Translations under genes and position numbers: made by a program
Shown here: in pieces, positions 8,720 through 18,090 of the stretch
How the letters are laid out: every line of letters begins with the position of its first letter
Numbering within the stretch: the stretch's first letter is position 1
Notes under the pieces: generated by a model
The model's input: only the letters and a program-made list of their open reading frames with translations
Told to the model about the DNA's origin: nothing
Databases searched by the model: none
Assembly: GCF_001590835.1 (NCBI RefSeq)
Contig: NZ_LTAQ01000034.1
Span: 131,185-195,184 of the forward strand
Source: Bacillus gaemokensis
GTDB lineage: Bacteria > Bacillota > Bacilli > Bacillales > Bacillaceae_G
Direction: 5' to 3'
DNA length: 64,000 nucleotides

Positions 8720-9850
8720 TCACCCATTTACTTTCTCTGCATCCCAATAATATTTACTAAAAGCCTCCGTCAACACATCAATTGTGTTATATAACTCCTC
8801 CAACGTATTATCAACACCACCAACCTCAATGAGCATTGCATTTTTTGATAAATCTTGATTATAAACTCCATTTCCATCCTTTTTATATTTCGGGAAAATC
8901 CCTCTACTTAATCCATAATAGTTTTCATCTAAATAGGAATTTATCGCTCTTGCAATCTTCTCATTATTAGAACGCCCTGCATTTTCCATCCCTATTATAA
9001 AGTATAGCCGAGCATAAGATTTACCATTAATCACTTTTGTCGTCACATTCTTCGGCTGATCATCTCTGTGAATATCGATCGGAAACATAACGTTTTTATT
9101 TTGTGATAACGCTTCTTTCACATACCCATGAGATGCTGTATAAGCTTGATACCATTTCCATTTCTTATTCGCTAATAAATCCCCCATATTTGTTTTGTCA
9201 TGTAGAACTGGTATTCCCTGACCTTCCAATTGCTCTTTTAAACGCTCCCCTAACAGCGAGACATTTACATCAGGACTTGATGGATTTTCCGCTCCAGGTA
9301 ACAACGGATAGAAAGATTCCCAGCTATGTGTGTGATAAATATATACCGCACTTTCACCTTTTACATTTCCGTTATTCTTTTGTACTGGATTCTTTTTCTC
9401 AGCTTCTGTGACTTTATCCTTCGCTACTTCCCGTTCTTTCGTTACCTCTTCAATTGGTACACTTGATTCGTTCGGAATATTCGTGTAATCAGTACCTTCT
9501 CCAGCTACGATAATATTAGAATAGTACTTTGACATTCCCGGTACTTCTTTTCCAACAAACGTTCTTAAATCTTGTATTTTAAGATCCGTGGCGATAGAAA
9601 ACAATAAATTCCCAACTGATTCTCTTTTATTTGTTTTAAAGTAATCAGATGCAAAGTAGCGATTTTCACTCTCCAACATTTGAACAAAACCTTGCATCGA
9701 AACTTTCCCAAACCACTGATTCGCATAATAAGATTTCATTGTATGTAAAAGCGAGGTCACAATAGACGCCGTTACTACTATTACAAATGCATAGGAGAAG
9801 ATTAAAAACAGCAATTTCTTTCCATATATACGAGTTGCATACTTTTTCAA
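8720..9850 (-). CDS. SpoIIP-like peptidoglycan amidase/endopeptidase (paralogue 1)
   Basis: This 376-residue protein has an N-terminal membrane anchor (about residues 12-35) and a linker with charged repeats near residues 135-160. Its SpoIIP amidase domain shows YIYHTHSWESF, FPIDIHRDD and LIEVGGVDNT. SpoIIP proteins degrade septal peptidoglycan during engulfment. The start was set at TTG 9850 because GAGGGTGAT lies just upstream, exactly as in the paralogue at 16224. This is not the usual gpr-linked spoIIP, so a specialised or redundant sporulation role is inferred. Confidence 0.85.
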   Translation of the reverse strand: MKKYATRIYGKKLLFLIFSYAFVIVVTASIVTSLLHTMKSYYANQWFGKVSMQGFVQMLESENRYFASDYFKTNKRESVGNLLFSIATDLKIQDLRTFVGKEVPGMSKYYSNIIVAGEGTDYTNIPNESSVPIEEVTKEREVAKDKVTEAEKKNPVQKNNGNVKGESAVYIYHTHSWESFYPLLPGAENPSSPDVNVSLLGERLKEQLEGQGIPVLHDKTNMGDLLANKKWKWYQAYTASHGYVKEALSQNKNVMFPIDIHRDDQPKNVTTKVINGKSYARLYFIIGMENAGRSNNEKIARAINSYLDENYYGLSRGIFPKYKKDGNGVYNQDLSKNAMLIEVGGVDNTLEELYNTIDVLTEAFSKYYWDAEKVNG

Positions 9851-9886
9851 TGTATCACCCTCTTTATACATGGGTATGTACAGGCT

Positions 9887-10138
9887 CTATGCAATATACA
9901 TTTTTAATAAGCTTGTTCCATTTAATACAACAGCTAAACAAAATAGTAGTGCAAATACTTTTTTATTTGATTTATATGCATGGATAGAGCTTAGCGAAAA
10001 ACAAATGATATATAACCAATGTAACCAAACAGAATAATTTAAATATGTATTGAAAATGATATCTTTCATCATCCAGTACCAAATCAAAACAAATACTACC
10101 GCCATACAAATTTTCATTATTTTTAAAGCCTGCTTCAT
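9887..10138 (-). CDS. small membrane protein of unknown function
   Basis: This 83-residue protein has three hydrophobic segments (roughly residues 8-27, 30-50 and 59-77). Start ATG 10138 was chosen because AGGGGGGAT precedes it by 4 nt. It lies between the SpoIIP-like gene and the SPFH gene on the same strand. I do not recognise the family; the sequence shows only that it should be an integral membrane protein. Confidence 0.65.
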   Translation of the reverse strand: MKQALKIMKICMAVVFVLIWYWMMKDIIFNTYLNYSVWLHWLYIICFSLSSIHAYKSNKKVFALLFCLAVVLNGTSLLKMYIA

Positions 10139-10194
10139 ATAATCCCCCCTAAACCACAAAAAGAGAAATGGCAGCCCATTTCTCTTTCTCGTTG

Positions 10195-11163
10195 TTATTG
10201 TTCTTTTGGTGTATCAGAAGAAGGCAATTTCTTCGCTTGTTTTTCTTTGAAAATTTCACCAATTGCACCAAGTGTACCAAGTGTTTCGATTGCATTAGAT
10301 GGAATGAAGACTTTATTTGCTGGTCCTTTTGCTACTTCAGCTAATGACTCGAATGATTTATAAGCAAGAACGCGTTCATCTAAGTCCGCTGCACGTAATA
10401 ATTCAATTCGATTTTGTTCCGCTTTTGCAATTTCTTCAATCGCTCTTGCTTCCCCTTGCGCTTCTAGTTCTTTCGCCTCACGTATACCTTCCGCTTCGCG
10501 AATACGCGCTTCTTTATCCCCTTCAGCCATCAAAATTTTACTTTGTTTTTCCCCTTCAGCACGAAGGACTTTATCTTGTTTTGCAGCTTCTGCTTCTAGA
10601 ATGATGGCACGTTTGTTACGTTCTGCCTTCATTTGTTTTTCCATCGATGCTTGCACATCTTTTGGCGGATTAATATCAACAACTTCAACACGTTCAATAC
10701 GAACGCCCCATTTTTCTGTTGCTTCATCAAGCGCTAAACGAATTTCTGTTGAGATTTTTTCACGCCCTGATAATGTTTCATCCAGTTCCATCTTACCGAT
10801 AATTTGACGCATTGTTGCAGATGTAATATTACGTACACCATATTCATAGTTAGAAATACCATATGTCGCTAGTTCTGGTTCAACAATTTGGTAGAAAATA
10901 ATTGTATCAATTTCTACTTGTACATTATCTTTCGTAATTACTTTTTGTGGTGGTACATTTGTTTGTTGAATACGTAAATCATGGTATACACGAATGCGGT
11001 CTACAATTGGGATTAAAATATTCAATCCCGGATGCATGATACGCTGGAATTTACCAAACCTCTCAACAACCCCTACCTTTTGTTGTGAAACAATTTTAAT
11101 TGTTAACGCTACAAATACAACAACAATTAATGCGAAAATAATCGTTAATGTCAATGCTACCAT
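10195..11163 (-). CDS. SPFH / band 7 membrane protein (QmcA- or paraslipin-like)
   Basis: This 322-residue protein has one N-terminal transmembrane segment (residues 3-24) and an SPFH domain starting VGVVERFGKFQRIMHPGLN. A long Glu/Ala/Lys-rich coiled region (about 195-250) contains repeated AEGDKEARIREAEG-type units. SPFH proteins form oligomeric rings in membrane microdomains and commonly pair with NfeD proteins. The NfeD gene ends directly upstream, which supports a QmcA-YbbJ type pair. The SD AAAGGGAGAG overlaps the NfeD stop region. This is distinct from FloT, which is longer. Confidence 0.9.
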   Translation of the reverse strand: MVALTLTIIFALIVVVFVALTIKIVSQQKVGVVERFGKFQRIMHPGLNILIPIVDRIRVYHDLRIQQTNVPPQKVITKDNVQVEIDTIIFYQIVEPELATYGISNYEYGVRNITSATMRQIIGKMELDETLSGREKISTEIRLALDEATEKWGVRIERVEVVDINPPKDVQASMEKQMKAERNKRAIILEAEAAKQDKVLRAEGEKQSKILMAEGDKEARIREAEGIREAKELEAQGEARAIEEIAKAEQNRIELLRAADLDERVLAYKSFESLAEVAKGPANKVFIPSNAIETLGTLGAIGEIFKEKQAKKLPSSDTPKEQ

Positions 11164-11165
11164 TT

Positions 11166-11594
11166 TTATTCACTCTCCCTTTTCACATGTAAAACAGTGC
11201 TACTTCTCTTTATAACAATGACCTTTTCTCCAACTGAAATAGGAACATCTGAACTAGCAGTCCAAGTATCTCCATCCACTTTCACAATTCCATTCTCTTC
11301 AGATGTAATCGCTTGCATGACGATCCCTTTTTTACCAACTAATTTATCTACAGTATCAGTAAATCCTTTTGCCTCACGAAAATTTTTGGAGATTCTTTTC
11401 GTGAAAAAAGTTAATGTCAAACTCACAATTGCTCCTACAGCAACTTGTAAAAATAGCGCTTCTGGAGCGAATAGTGCAATAAGACCTCCGACAACAGCTC
11501 CAATTCCAAGCCACAACATGTAAAAAGTAATTGATAACATTTCTGCAATAAATAGAATACCAGCTATGATAAACCAAATTACCCATCCAGCCAT
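11166..11594 (-). CDS. NfeD-family membrane protein
   Basis: This 142-residue protein has two to three N-terminal membrane helices (about residues 5-70) and a C-terminal OB-fold domain with VGKKGIVMQAI and SVGEKVIVIKR. Start ATG 11594 was chosen over a TTG six bases upstream because GAGGG gives proper spacing only for the ATG. Short NfeD proteins partner with SPFH proteins in microdomain assembly. The SPFH gene follows with its start 3 bp after this stop, so the two form one transcription unit. Confidence 0.88.
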   Translation of the reverse strand: MAGWVIWFIIAGILFIAEMLSITFYMLWLGIGAVVGGLIALFAPEALFLQVAVGAIVSLTLTFFTKRISKNFREAKGFTDTVDKLVGKKGIVMQAITSEENGIVKVDGDTWTASSDVPISVGEKVIVIKRSSTVLHVKRESE

Positions 11595-11867
11595 ATGCAA
11601 CCCTCACTTTCTTTTTATTTTCTATATGTATATGAAAAAAAGAATTGTTTATCACGTCCTCTTGATTAATACGAGGCGGTTCAACAGAAGCTACTATACA
11701 TATTCACTGTTATAATGAGTATTATTAAAATAGTATATTTGTATATTCTTTATTATACATGAAAATCCCTTTATAAAAGTGACAAAAAATAAAAATCTTT
11801 AAAAAATAAAACTTTCAAACTATAATAATTTTAAAGAGAAAATCATTATTGAAAGGAGGTCTCCATA

Positions 11868-13085
11868 TTGAGCCAACACTCGTTGCCCTTTTATTGGTTT
11901 TCAAAAATGTGTATTACTCTCGCCAATGTTGTTTACGTGATGATCCTTACTACTCATATTTATGTGACAACAAAATCAGCTACCATTACTGCCCTTTTTC
12001 CTTTATTACAAGTTATTGCAAATCTCATTGCAAGTGCATCAGCCCCACTTCTAATGAACCGCTTTCCGTCTTATTCATTACTTGTCACACTACAGTGGGT
12101 TAAAGCTTTCCTATTCATTCTTTTGACCGTACTATTTCCTTTTCTATCATCAAGCGTTACAGCCCTTTTAACTTTCATTATTCTTATTTCATTATGTGGG
12201 GGCTGGAGTTCGCCTTTATTATACGCTGTTCTTCCACGTCTAACACCACAAGAAAAATTAGTAAAAGTAAATAGTGTTTTTTCCTTTTCAACACAAATTG
12301 TTCAAGCAGCTGCTTATTCATTTACAAGTATAGTTGTTCTGCTTATTGGCGCTACTTCTACACTTATGATCAACAACATATTAATGATTTTTGGATGTAT
12401 TACACTATATGTTTCTTTGCGTTCTATACAAACTGAACAAGCAGCAGAGAAATCAGCAGAGAAATCAGCTGCATTACTAGAAGGTTGGAAACTGTTATTC
12501 CAACATCCCTCCTTACGCGCAGTTACATATATGGACTTAATTGAAACATTTGCTGGAACGATATGGATTGGCGGCATTACGATGGCATACGTAACAACCG
12601 CTCTCCATAAAGGAGAAGAATGGTGGGGTTATATTAATACAAGTTATTATATCGGAACATTACTTGGCGGTTTGTTAGCATGGCGAATGAGTACATATAT
12701 TCAAAATAACTTAATACGTTCAATGGCTTTAGGCTCTCTCCTATTTAGCGTGTTCACTTTCTTATATGGCATAACAAGCAACGGATTTATTGCATTGTTT
12801 CTTTGCGTTTTAATGGGTCCTGCTTATCAAATCCGGGATATTTCCCAAACAACTGTTTTACAATCAAGCGTACCACCATCTCTATTATCCAAAATGTATA
12901 CAGCTCACGGTACACTTACTTCAACAGTTTCAGGACTTTCTATGTTAGGTGTCGGGATCATCGCCGATACGTTCGATGTTCGCACTATTTATATCATCGC
13001 TGCTTTTCTTATTTTATGTTCTGCTTGTTTATCTTTTATTTTACTAAAACATACGAAGCAGCAAGAAAAAGATATTTCTCTTTGA
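11868..13085 (+). CDS. MFS transporter (putative exporter)
   Basis: This 405-residue protein has about twelve hydrophobic segments split by a central charged loop (residues 186-206), as in EntS/MFS_3-like exporters. The start is TTG with AAAGGAGG 7 nt upstream; a TATAAT at 11821 with a weak TTTAAA 17 bp before it is a possible promoter. The central loop contains a direct 12-bp duplication (coding AEKSAEKS). The substrate is unknown, and no adjacent biosynthetic or regulatory gene gives a clue. Confidence 0.82.
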   Translation: MSQHSLPFYWFSKMCITLANVVYVMILTTHIYVTTKSATITALFPLLQVIANLIASASAPLLMNRFPSYSLLVTLQWVKAFLFILLTVLFPFLSSSVTALLTFIILISLCGGWSSPLLYAVLPRLTPQEKLVKVNSVFSFSTQIVQAAAYSFTSIVVLLIGATSTLMINNILMIFGCITLYVSLRSIQTEQAAEKSAEKSAALLEGWKLLFQHPSLRAVTYMDLIETFAGTIWIGGITMAYVTTALHKGEEWWGYINTSYYIGTLLGGLLAWRMSTYIQNNLIRSMALGSLLFSVFTFLYGITSNGFIALFLCVLMGPAYQIRDISQTTVLQSSVPPSLLSKMYTAHGTLTSTVSGLSMLGVGIIADTFDVRTIYIIAAFLILCSACLSFILLKHTKQQEKDISL

Positions 13086-13129
13086 TTCTGCTGTTTTTAA
13101 GCATATGAATATGAAACTTTACAACATAC

Positions 13130-13158
13130 AAAAAAGATAGAGTCCCTTCTATCTTTTT
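13130..13158. terminator. bidirectional terminator between the MFS gene and the amidase remnant
   Basis: AAAAAGATAGA pairs with TCTATCTTTTT across a 6-nt loop, giving A/T runs on both sides. It sits between the convergent MFS gene and the amidase remnant. Confidence 0.7.
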
Positions 13159-13168
13159 CATACTATTT

Positions 13169-14200
13169 TCACGATAAATTCGGGATTCTTCTATACTTTG
13201 TAGCTTGCTCAAAAGCATATGCAAGCTTGATTAAAGTCCCTTCGCTAAATGCATTACTTGCCAAAGTGGTTCCAAACGGTCTTCCGCTTTTCATATATCC
13301 AGCCGGTACCGCTATTGAAGGATATCCAGCTTTCGCACAGATTGTCGATCCTATATAGGAAGGAAAAAAAATGGCGTCAAGATCATATTTTTTCAAGGCA
13401 AAATCAATTCCTTGCTCCTGTGAAAAATATAAATCTTCTAATCTTGCATTCAAATACTCAGGGTTTCTTAACGTATTAGGAAAATCTTTTCCAAATTCCA
13501 ACCTGCTTTGTCCATATTTTAATGCTTTTTCTTCTATGCTTTTATTAAATGCAATTAATTCAGAGATAGAATGCACTGGAATATTTGAAGGTAACTTAGA
13601 AAGATAATTATCTAAGCTATGTTTTAATTCATACGACGAGACTCTCCAGGTCCACTCTCTATGAAAAGATGGGATGTCTATCTCTTCTACTACTGTCACT
13701 CCTTCATTACGAAGTGTTTGTATAACATTCTGAAATAATTCTTCATCATACTCTCCAGATTCGTAATAATCTTCAGGTGCTTTGTTGAACACTCCAATCT
13801 TTGCACCTCTTAAGCCATTAGATTCTAAATACATCGTATAATCTTGTTGAACTCTTCCTTCGCTTTTATAAGTCGCAGGATCAAGCTGATCTACCCCAGT
13901 TAAATTTCCCAATAGAATTGCTGCGTCAGTTACTGTTCTTGCAAATGGCCCCGCTGTATCTTGGGAATATGTGAAAGGCAGAATCCCTCTTCGACTAATT
14001 AAACCAACAGTAGGCTTATGCCGGACTTAAAATAGGTGCATCTGTTTCTGTGCCAACAGATACAACAGTAAAGTTTGCAGCAACTGCTACTGTCGATCCT
14101 GTACTCGAGCCCCCAACAAAGAGATCATCATCACCTGAGCCGTATGGATTAATGACTTGTCCACCTCTTGAGCTATATCCAGCCCACATTTCAAAAAACC
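13169..14200 (-). pseudogene. amidase-signature family remnant (truncated and frameshifted)
   Basis: The stretch up to about 14200 encodes GGQVINPYG and [25 protein letters not shown], the Ser-cisSer-Ser core of amidase-signature enzymes, then hits a stop at 14016-14018. The homologous frame resumes at 14017 with KPTVGLISRRG and runs 283 codons to 13169. A short deletion at the junction leaves the frames offset. The N-terminal region with the catalytic lysine is missing altogether. An intact relative would be near 480-530 residues. The 247-residue reading frame from 13912 is therefore a fragment and not a gene. Confidence 0.85.
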
Positions 14201-14216
14201 TTCCATTTCAAGTGAA

Positions 14217-14258
14217 ATAAAAAACGCCTTAAACGAATAAGATTCCGTCTAAAACGTT
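14217..14258 (-). terminator. terminator of the NUDIX gene
   Basis: A 13-bp stem (14223-14235 with 14246-14258, three G.U-type pairs) is followed on the minus strand by a T-run. It lies about 40 bp after the NUDIX stop codon. Confidence 0.65.
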
Positions 14259-14298
14259 TTAGAAATTACATGTATTTTTCATATTTTCAAACTCGCTT

Positions 14299-14745
14299 TT
14301 ATTTCACATACATTTCTTCTAGCAAATGTACAAATTCATCCTGTTTTCCTGCTAATGCAGGACACTTTGCTATATCAATCCATTCATAACAAAATGCCAA
14401 ACCTTGATCTTCCTGTCCCGCACTTACTGTATGTTCCCATGTATCCTTAACGTCTGTTAGTAAAGAAATATGGAAGAAGTGGCGTTTTTGATATTCCTGT
14501 TTTTCTTTCACATAGATGATATAGTCATCAATGAAACGTTCTATGCACAAATGACGCAGTCCTGACTCTTCCAGCACTTCACGCAGTACTGCCATTTCTA
14601 ATTTTTCTCCTTCATCAACTGTGCCGCCCGGAACTTGTATACCAGCTTCTGGCATATCACGATGTGTAAAAACAAGCAATTGCATAACTCCCTCTTTTTC
14701 CCTTGTAATATATGCATATACCTTTTTCTTATATAACATCGTCAT
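14299..14745 (-). CDS. NUDIX hydrolase
   Basis: This 148-residue protein has a complete Nudix box at residues 40-62: GGTVDEGEKLEMAVLREVLEES. The family hydrolyses nucleoside diphosphate derivatives with Mg2+; the substrate cannot be told from sequence. Start ATG follows GAGGGGAG at about 9 nt. It lies 23 bp after a VanY-like gene on the same strand and could be cotranscribed with it. Length is normal for a single-domain member. Confidence 0.88.
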   Translation of the reverse strand: MTMLYKKKVYAYITREKEGVMQLLVFTHRDMPEAGIQVPGGTVDEGEKLEMAVLREVLEESGLRHLCIERFIDDYIIYVKEKQEYQKRHFFHISLLTDVKDTWEHTVSAGQEDQGLAFCYEWIDIAKCPALAGKQDEFVHLLEEMYVK

Positions 14746-14768
14746 CTGGACCGTCTCCCCTCAATTCA

Positions 14769-15509
14769 TTACTTCATTGCTTCCTCTAAGGTAAGTTGAT
14801 TTTCATATAGATATGTCGCTTGCGGATTTCCTACATATCGTACGTGCCACGGCTCATACCGATAACCGGTAATGGCCTCTTTCTCTTCTGTGTACCGAAT
14901 AACAAAACCAAACTTATGTGCATTTTGAGCAAGCCATTTCCCTTGCTTTGTATCTCCAAAAACAGACTCTAATTGAAATTTAGCAGATTGCGATGTAATA
15001 TCCATTGCGAGTCCTGTTTGATGCTCACTCGTTCCTGGAACCGCACTAGACATCGCTGTTTTCGCTTCTCCATCTTGGATTTTATACATTGTATTTAACG
15101 CTTTTTGTCGATCAAAAGACCTGAATCCAGAGACTGCAAAGAGAAAAATACGCTCCTGATCTCCTTGCTGAAACATTTTCTCAAGCGCCTGTGCTGCTTC
15201 TTTCCGCATCTTCTTCTTCTCCTGATCGCCTTCACTTGAATAACGCACTTTCGGAATGACTAAATCTTGTGGCTTATAACGATCCGGTAACCGTCTACTT
15301 TTATTTACAAGTACAAGTATAGAATCAGGATTATTCACAACCGCAATATCTCCTTCTGTTTTAGCAATGGTTTCTTGCTCTTTTGGAAATGCTACACTGA
15401 CATTTACTTCTTGCGCCTTCTTATCTTTATACAGTTTATAATTTATCCCTGCTACTCCAACAATAATTGCAAATGCTACGACACTCAGTAGTGCCCATCT
15501 TTTTTTCAT
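14769..15509 (-). CDS. D-alanyl-D-alanine carboxypeptidase, VanY/LdcB (LAS) family
   Basis: This 246-residue protein has an N-terminal membrane anchor or signal (residues 5-25) and a zinc peptidase domain. It has SGFRSFDRQ (about 127-135), SEHQTGLAMDI with His163 and Asp170, and EPWHVRYVG with His222. These are the LAS-family metal ligands. It should trim D-Ala or tetrapeptide ends of peptidoglycan outside the membrane. The next gene, a GNAT acetyltransferase, lies 12 bp upstream and probably shares the transcript. There is no VanR/S or ligase context, so glycopeptide resistance is not implied. Confidence 0.88.
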   Translation of the reverse strand: MKKRWALLSVVAFAIIVGVAGINYKLYKDKKAQEVNVSVAFPKEQETIAKTEGDIAVVNNPDSILVLVNKSRRLPDRYKPQDLVIPKVRYSSEGDQEKKKMRKEAAQALEKMFQQGDQERIFLFAVSGFRSFDRQKALNTMYKIQDGEAKTAMSSAVPGTSEHQTGLAMDITSQSAKFQLESVFGDTKQGKWLAQNAHKFGFVIRYTEEKEAITGYRYEPWHVRYVGNPQATYLYENQLTLEEAMK

Positions 15510-15520
15510 AAAACGACCTC

Positions 15521-16018
15521 TTATTTTAATAATTTGGCCATATAATACTCATCGACATCCTTTCCATCGAAAATAAGAGAAGCTTTTTTGACACCTTCTT
15601 GTGCAAACCCTTCCTTTTTATATAGTGCCTGTGCTCTTGTATTATGGGCCATTACAGTTAATTCCAAATGCCATACATCATGTAATCTTGCCCACTTTTC
15701 TATTTCTTTAAACAGCGCCGTTCCAATCCCTTTGCCACTATATTCTTGCAAAATGCCAATCACAATTGCTGCTGTATGCTTATTTCTTTGCACATTACCA
15801 CCATTAGCTAAAATAAATCCTACTAATTCTGCTCCATCACTAGCTACAAATATGATAGAGTTATTATTTTCTATAAAGCGTTGAATCATTTTCGCTTGTT
15901 GCTCTACCGTTGTATCTCTTTCACCTGGTTCTAATAGCATAAAAGTCGTTTCTTCATCTAATTGTTTTCCTAATTGCAAAAATGCTGCTGCATCCTCTGC
16001 TTGAATTTCTCGAATCAT
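15521..16018 (-). CDS. GNAT-family N-acetyltransferase
   Basis: This 165-residue GNAT has the acetyl-CoA motif region VIGILQEYSGKGIGTALFKEIEKWA and the C-terminal NTRAQALYKKEGFAQEGVKK. Start ATG 16018 was preferred over GTG 16027 because AGGGTGAT is correctly placed for the ATG. The substrate is unknown; the family covers antibiotics, polyamines and protein N-termini. It probably forms a small unit with the downstream carboxypeptidase and NUDIX genes. Confidence 0.85.
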   Translation of the reverse strand: MIREIQAEDAAAFLQLGKQLDEETTFMLLEPGERDTTVEQQAKMIQRFIENNNSIIFVASDGAELVGFILANGGNVQRNKHTAAIVIGILQEYSGKGIGTALFKEIEKWARLHDVWHLELTVMAHNTRAQALYKKEGFAQEGVKKASLIFDGKDVDEYYMAKLLK

Positions 16019-16189
16019 CCCTATCACCCTATCAATTTCTTAATATAAAAATTTTCTTTATAAAGAGATTTTCTCTATCCTTTTATAAAATCCCTGTCTA
16101 TTTCTCCTAGGAGAAATAGACAAATTTCGATATTAATATAATGAAGAAAAATTGTAGCAATAGAAAGCCGGCTCCCATTTTTTCTTTTT

Positions 16190-16224
16190 TTAAATAAAAA
16201 AAACGTAAGTGTCTCACTTACGTT
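16190..16224 (-). terminator. terminator of SpoIIP-like gene 2
   Basis: A 10-bp perfect stem, AACGTAAGTG with CACTTACGTT and a 3-nt loop, is followed by eight T on the minus strand. It overlaps the stop codon of the gene. Confidence 0.85.
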
Positions 16225-17378
16225 CATCCATTCACCTTCTCAGCTTGCCAAAAATATTCGCCAAATGCCTTGGCGAGTGCATCAATTGAAAGATTTAATT
16301 CTTCAGATGTATTATCTACACCTCCAACTTCAATTAAAATCGCTTGTCCTGATAAATCTTGATTATAAACACCATTCCCTGTTTGAAACCCTTTTTGAAT
16401 AACCCCTCGGCTTACTCCAGGATATTTTTTATTAATCGTTTCATGTAACGCAGTTGCTAATTGTAAGTTTTTTGCATAATTTTTATTTCCCTTTCCAATT
16501 ACAAAGGCAAGCTTTGCATAGGATTTATCTCCAATGGTTTTTGTTGTAATGTTTTTACGAGCACTATCGCGGTGCAAATCAAAAAAATATTGTAATTCTT
16601 TATCACTAGCCATTGCTTCCTGCACAATTTCTCGAGACATTTTATAAGAACTATTACTATTTAAGCCCTTACTAATTAGCTTTTTCCCGACATCTGTTTT
16701 ATCATTTACTGCCCCTATACCTTCACTTGCTAACTGTTCACGGAAACGTTCTCCAAGTATAGAAATATTCGTTACAGAACTTGTTGCTTTATTCGGATCT
16801 GGATCATTTGTTAAATTTAATAGTGGCAAATACGATTCCCAGCTATGTGAATGATAAATAAAGGCAACTTGTCTTGTTCCTGTTGTTTTAGCTGGTTGTT
16901 TCGTGTCTTTATTTGTATCATTTTTCGGAACTTGTCCTGTTTCTCCTGTCCGTTCTTTTACCACTTCTTCAAGCGGAACACTCGATTCTATTGGCAAATT
17001 AGAATAGTCAGTCCCTTCACCAGCAATGACGATTTCTGTATCATACTTTCCAAAACCCGGAAGCTCTTTCCCAACAAAACTGCGTACATCATCAAAACGG
17101 ATATTCGTTGCCAGTGAAAATAGAAATGATGAAATCGAAAAGTCTTGGTTTAAATTCCGATATTCTTGTGTAAAATAATGATTTTCCTTTCCAATCACGT
17201 ACATATATCCATTCATTGATAACTCATTTAACCAATTATATAAATACGCAGACTTTGTTTCTTTCATTGAAGTTACCATCATACTAATAAGAAAAAAAGT
17301 CGCTAACATCGTAATAATAATAAACAAAATCAACTTACGTACACTTGTTAGTTTCACATAAAAGAAGCCTCGATTCAT
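16224..17378 (-). CDS. SpoIIP-like peptidoglycan amidase/endopeptidase (paralogue 2)
   Basis: This 384-residue paralogue of the gene at 8720 has a membrane anchor near residues 12-35, a Thr/Lys-rich linker near 155-180, and an amidase domain with FIYHSHSWESY, FFDLHRDSARKN and ILIEVGGVDNT. Start ATG 17378 follows GAGGGTGAT. Both copies share the N-terminal plan KSAYLYNWL / KSYYANQWF and the phrase IVAGEGTDYSN / TDYTN, so they arose by duplication. SpoIIP hydrolyses peptidoglycan during engulfment; the need for extra copies is unknown. Confidence 0.87.
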   Translation of the reverse strand: MNRGFFYVKLTSVRKLILFIIITMLATFFLISMMVTSMKETKSAYLYNWLNELSMNGYMYVIGKENHYFTQEYRNLNQDFSISSFLFSLATNIRFDDVRSFVGKELPGFGKYDTEIVIAGEGTDYSNLPIESSVPLEEVVKERTGETGQVPKNDTNKDTKQPAKTTGTRQVAFIYHSHSWESYLPLLNLTNDPDPNKATSSVTNISILGERFREQLASEGIGAVNDKTDVGKKLISKGLNSNSSYKMSREIVQEAMASDKELQYFFDLHRDSARKNITTKTIGDKSYAKLAFVIGKGNKNYAKNLQLATALHETINKKYPGVSRGVIQKGFQTGNGVYNQDLSGQAILIEVGGVDNTSEELNLSIDALAKAFGEYFWQAEKVNG

Positions 17379-17467
17379 AACATCACCCTCTCTGTTCCAA
17401 CTTATGTACAAGCTATAGAGAATAGACCGCCTACTTTTCGGCTATATTGTCATAGAGGTGAAATGAA

Positions 17468-17761
17468 TTGAAGCTTATCATAGGTTTACTTCCCATCGTT
17501 CTATCATGTGTTTTTCTAGTATTTGCAACACACCCTAAATTCCGTGTCTTTTTAGACATTTGTGCATACTGCTCTTTGTATATACTTGGTACTGTAATCG
17601 CATTAAACATATATGATGTGTTGGTACATGGTTTAGTATATATGACAACCATACATGGTATTTTATTAAACCCACTGTTTCTCATCACTGGCGCTTATGT
17701 AGGTATATATGCCTTATACTTTCTTTTATATAAACTAGTAGCAAATATAAGAAGAACCTGA
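17468..17761 (+). CDS. small membrane protein, unknown
   Basis: This 97-residue protein has about three hydrophobic helices (residues 2-20, 28-50 and 64-90). The start is TTG with GAGGTG 7 nt upstream. The following 100-residue membrane protein begins 26 bp downstream on the same strand, so the two probably form one unit divergent from the SpoIIP-like gene. I recognise no family. Confidence 0.65.
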   Translation: MKLIIGLLPIVLSCVFLVFATHPKFRVFLDICAYCSLYILGTVIALNIYDVLVHGLVYMTTIHGILLNPLFLITGAYVGIYALYFLLYKLVANIRRT

Positions 17762-17787
17762 TGATTATTATGAAATGAGGTGTAGAG

Positions 17788-18090
17788 ATGAAGCCGCCTT
17801 TTATATGTCATATATGCAAAAAAAGAATTGCAAGAAAGCAAAATCTTATTACAGCCATACTTTACATTCGCATTTACTTATTTCACACATCTTGTTTTAG
17901 TAGGCTCTTCTTTCCTTCTCGCTTTATTCCGATTAATACGCTATTTGGAGTATATTTCATTTGGTACACTCTCGCTACAGGAATTATTTTAATTGTAACG
18001 GAGCAATCAATTATTTGGATTGTCTTTTTAGCCCCATCTCTATATCGTTTTATTTCTTACTATATGATTGAACGTCATTTAGAGAGATAA
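17788..18090 (+). CDS. small membrane protein with CxxC motif
   Basis: This 100-residue protein starts MKPPFICHICKKRIA, a short CxxC motif that may bind metal, then has two hydrophobic stretches (about residues 20-45 and 50-90). ATG is preceded by TGAGGTGTAGAG. It overlaps the convergent DUF1572 gene by 16 bp at its 3' end. Function unknown. Confidence 0.6.
   Translation: MKPPFICHICKKRIARKQNLITAILYIRIYLFHTSCFSRLFFPSRFIPINTLFGVYFIWYTLATGIILIVTEQSIIWIVFLAPSLYRFISYYMIERHLER

Noticed and set aside
14769-15509. VanY-like gene as part of a glycopeptide resistance cluster
   Set aside because: No ligase, lactate dehydrogenase or VanRS-type genes are near. Chromosomal VanY/LdcB-like carboxypeptidases are common in Bacillus.
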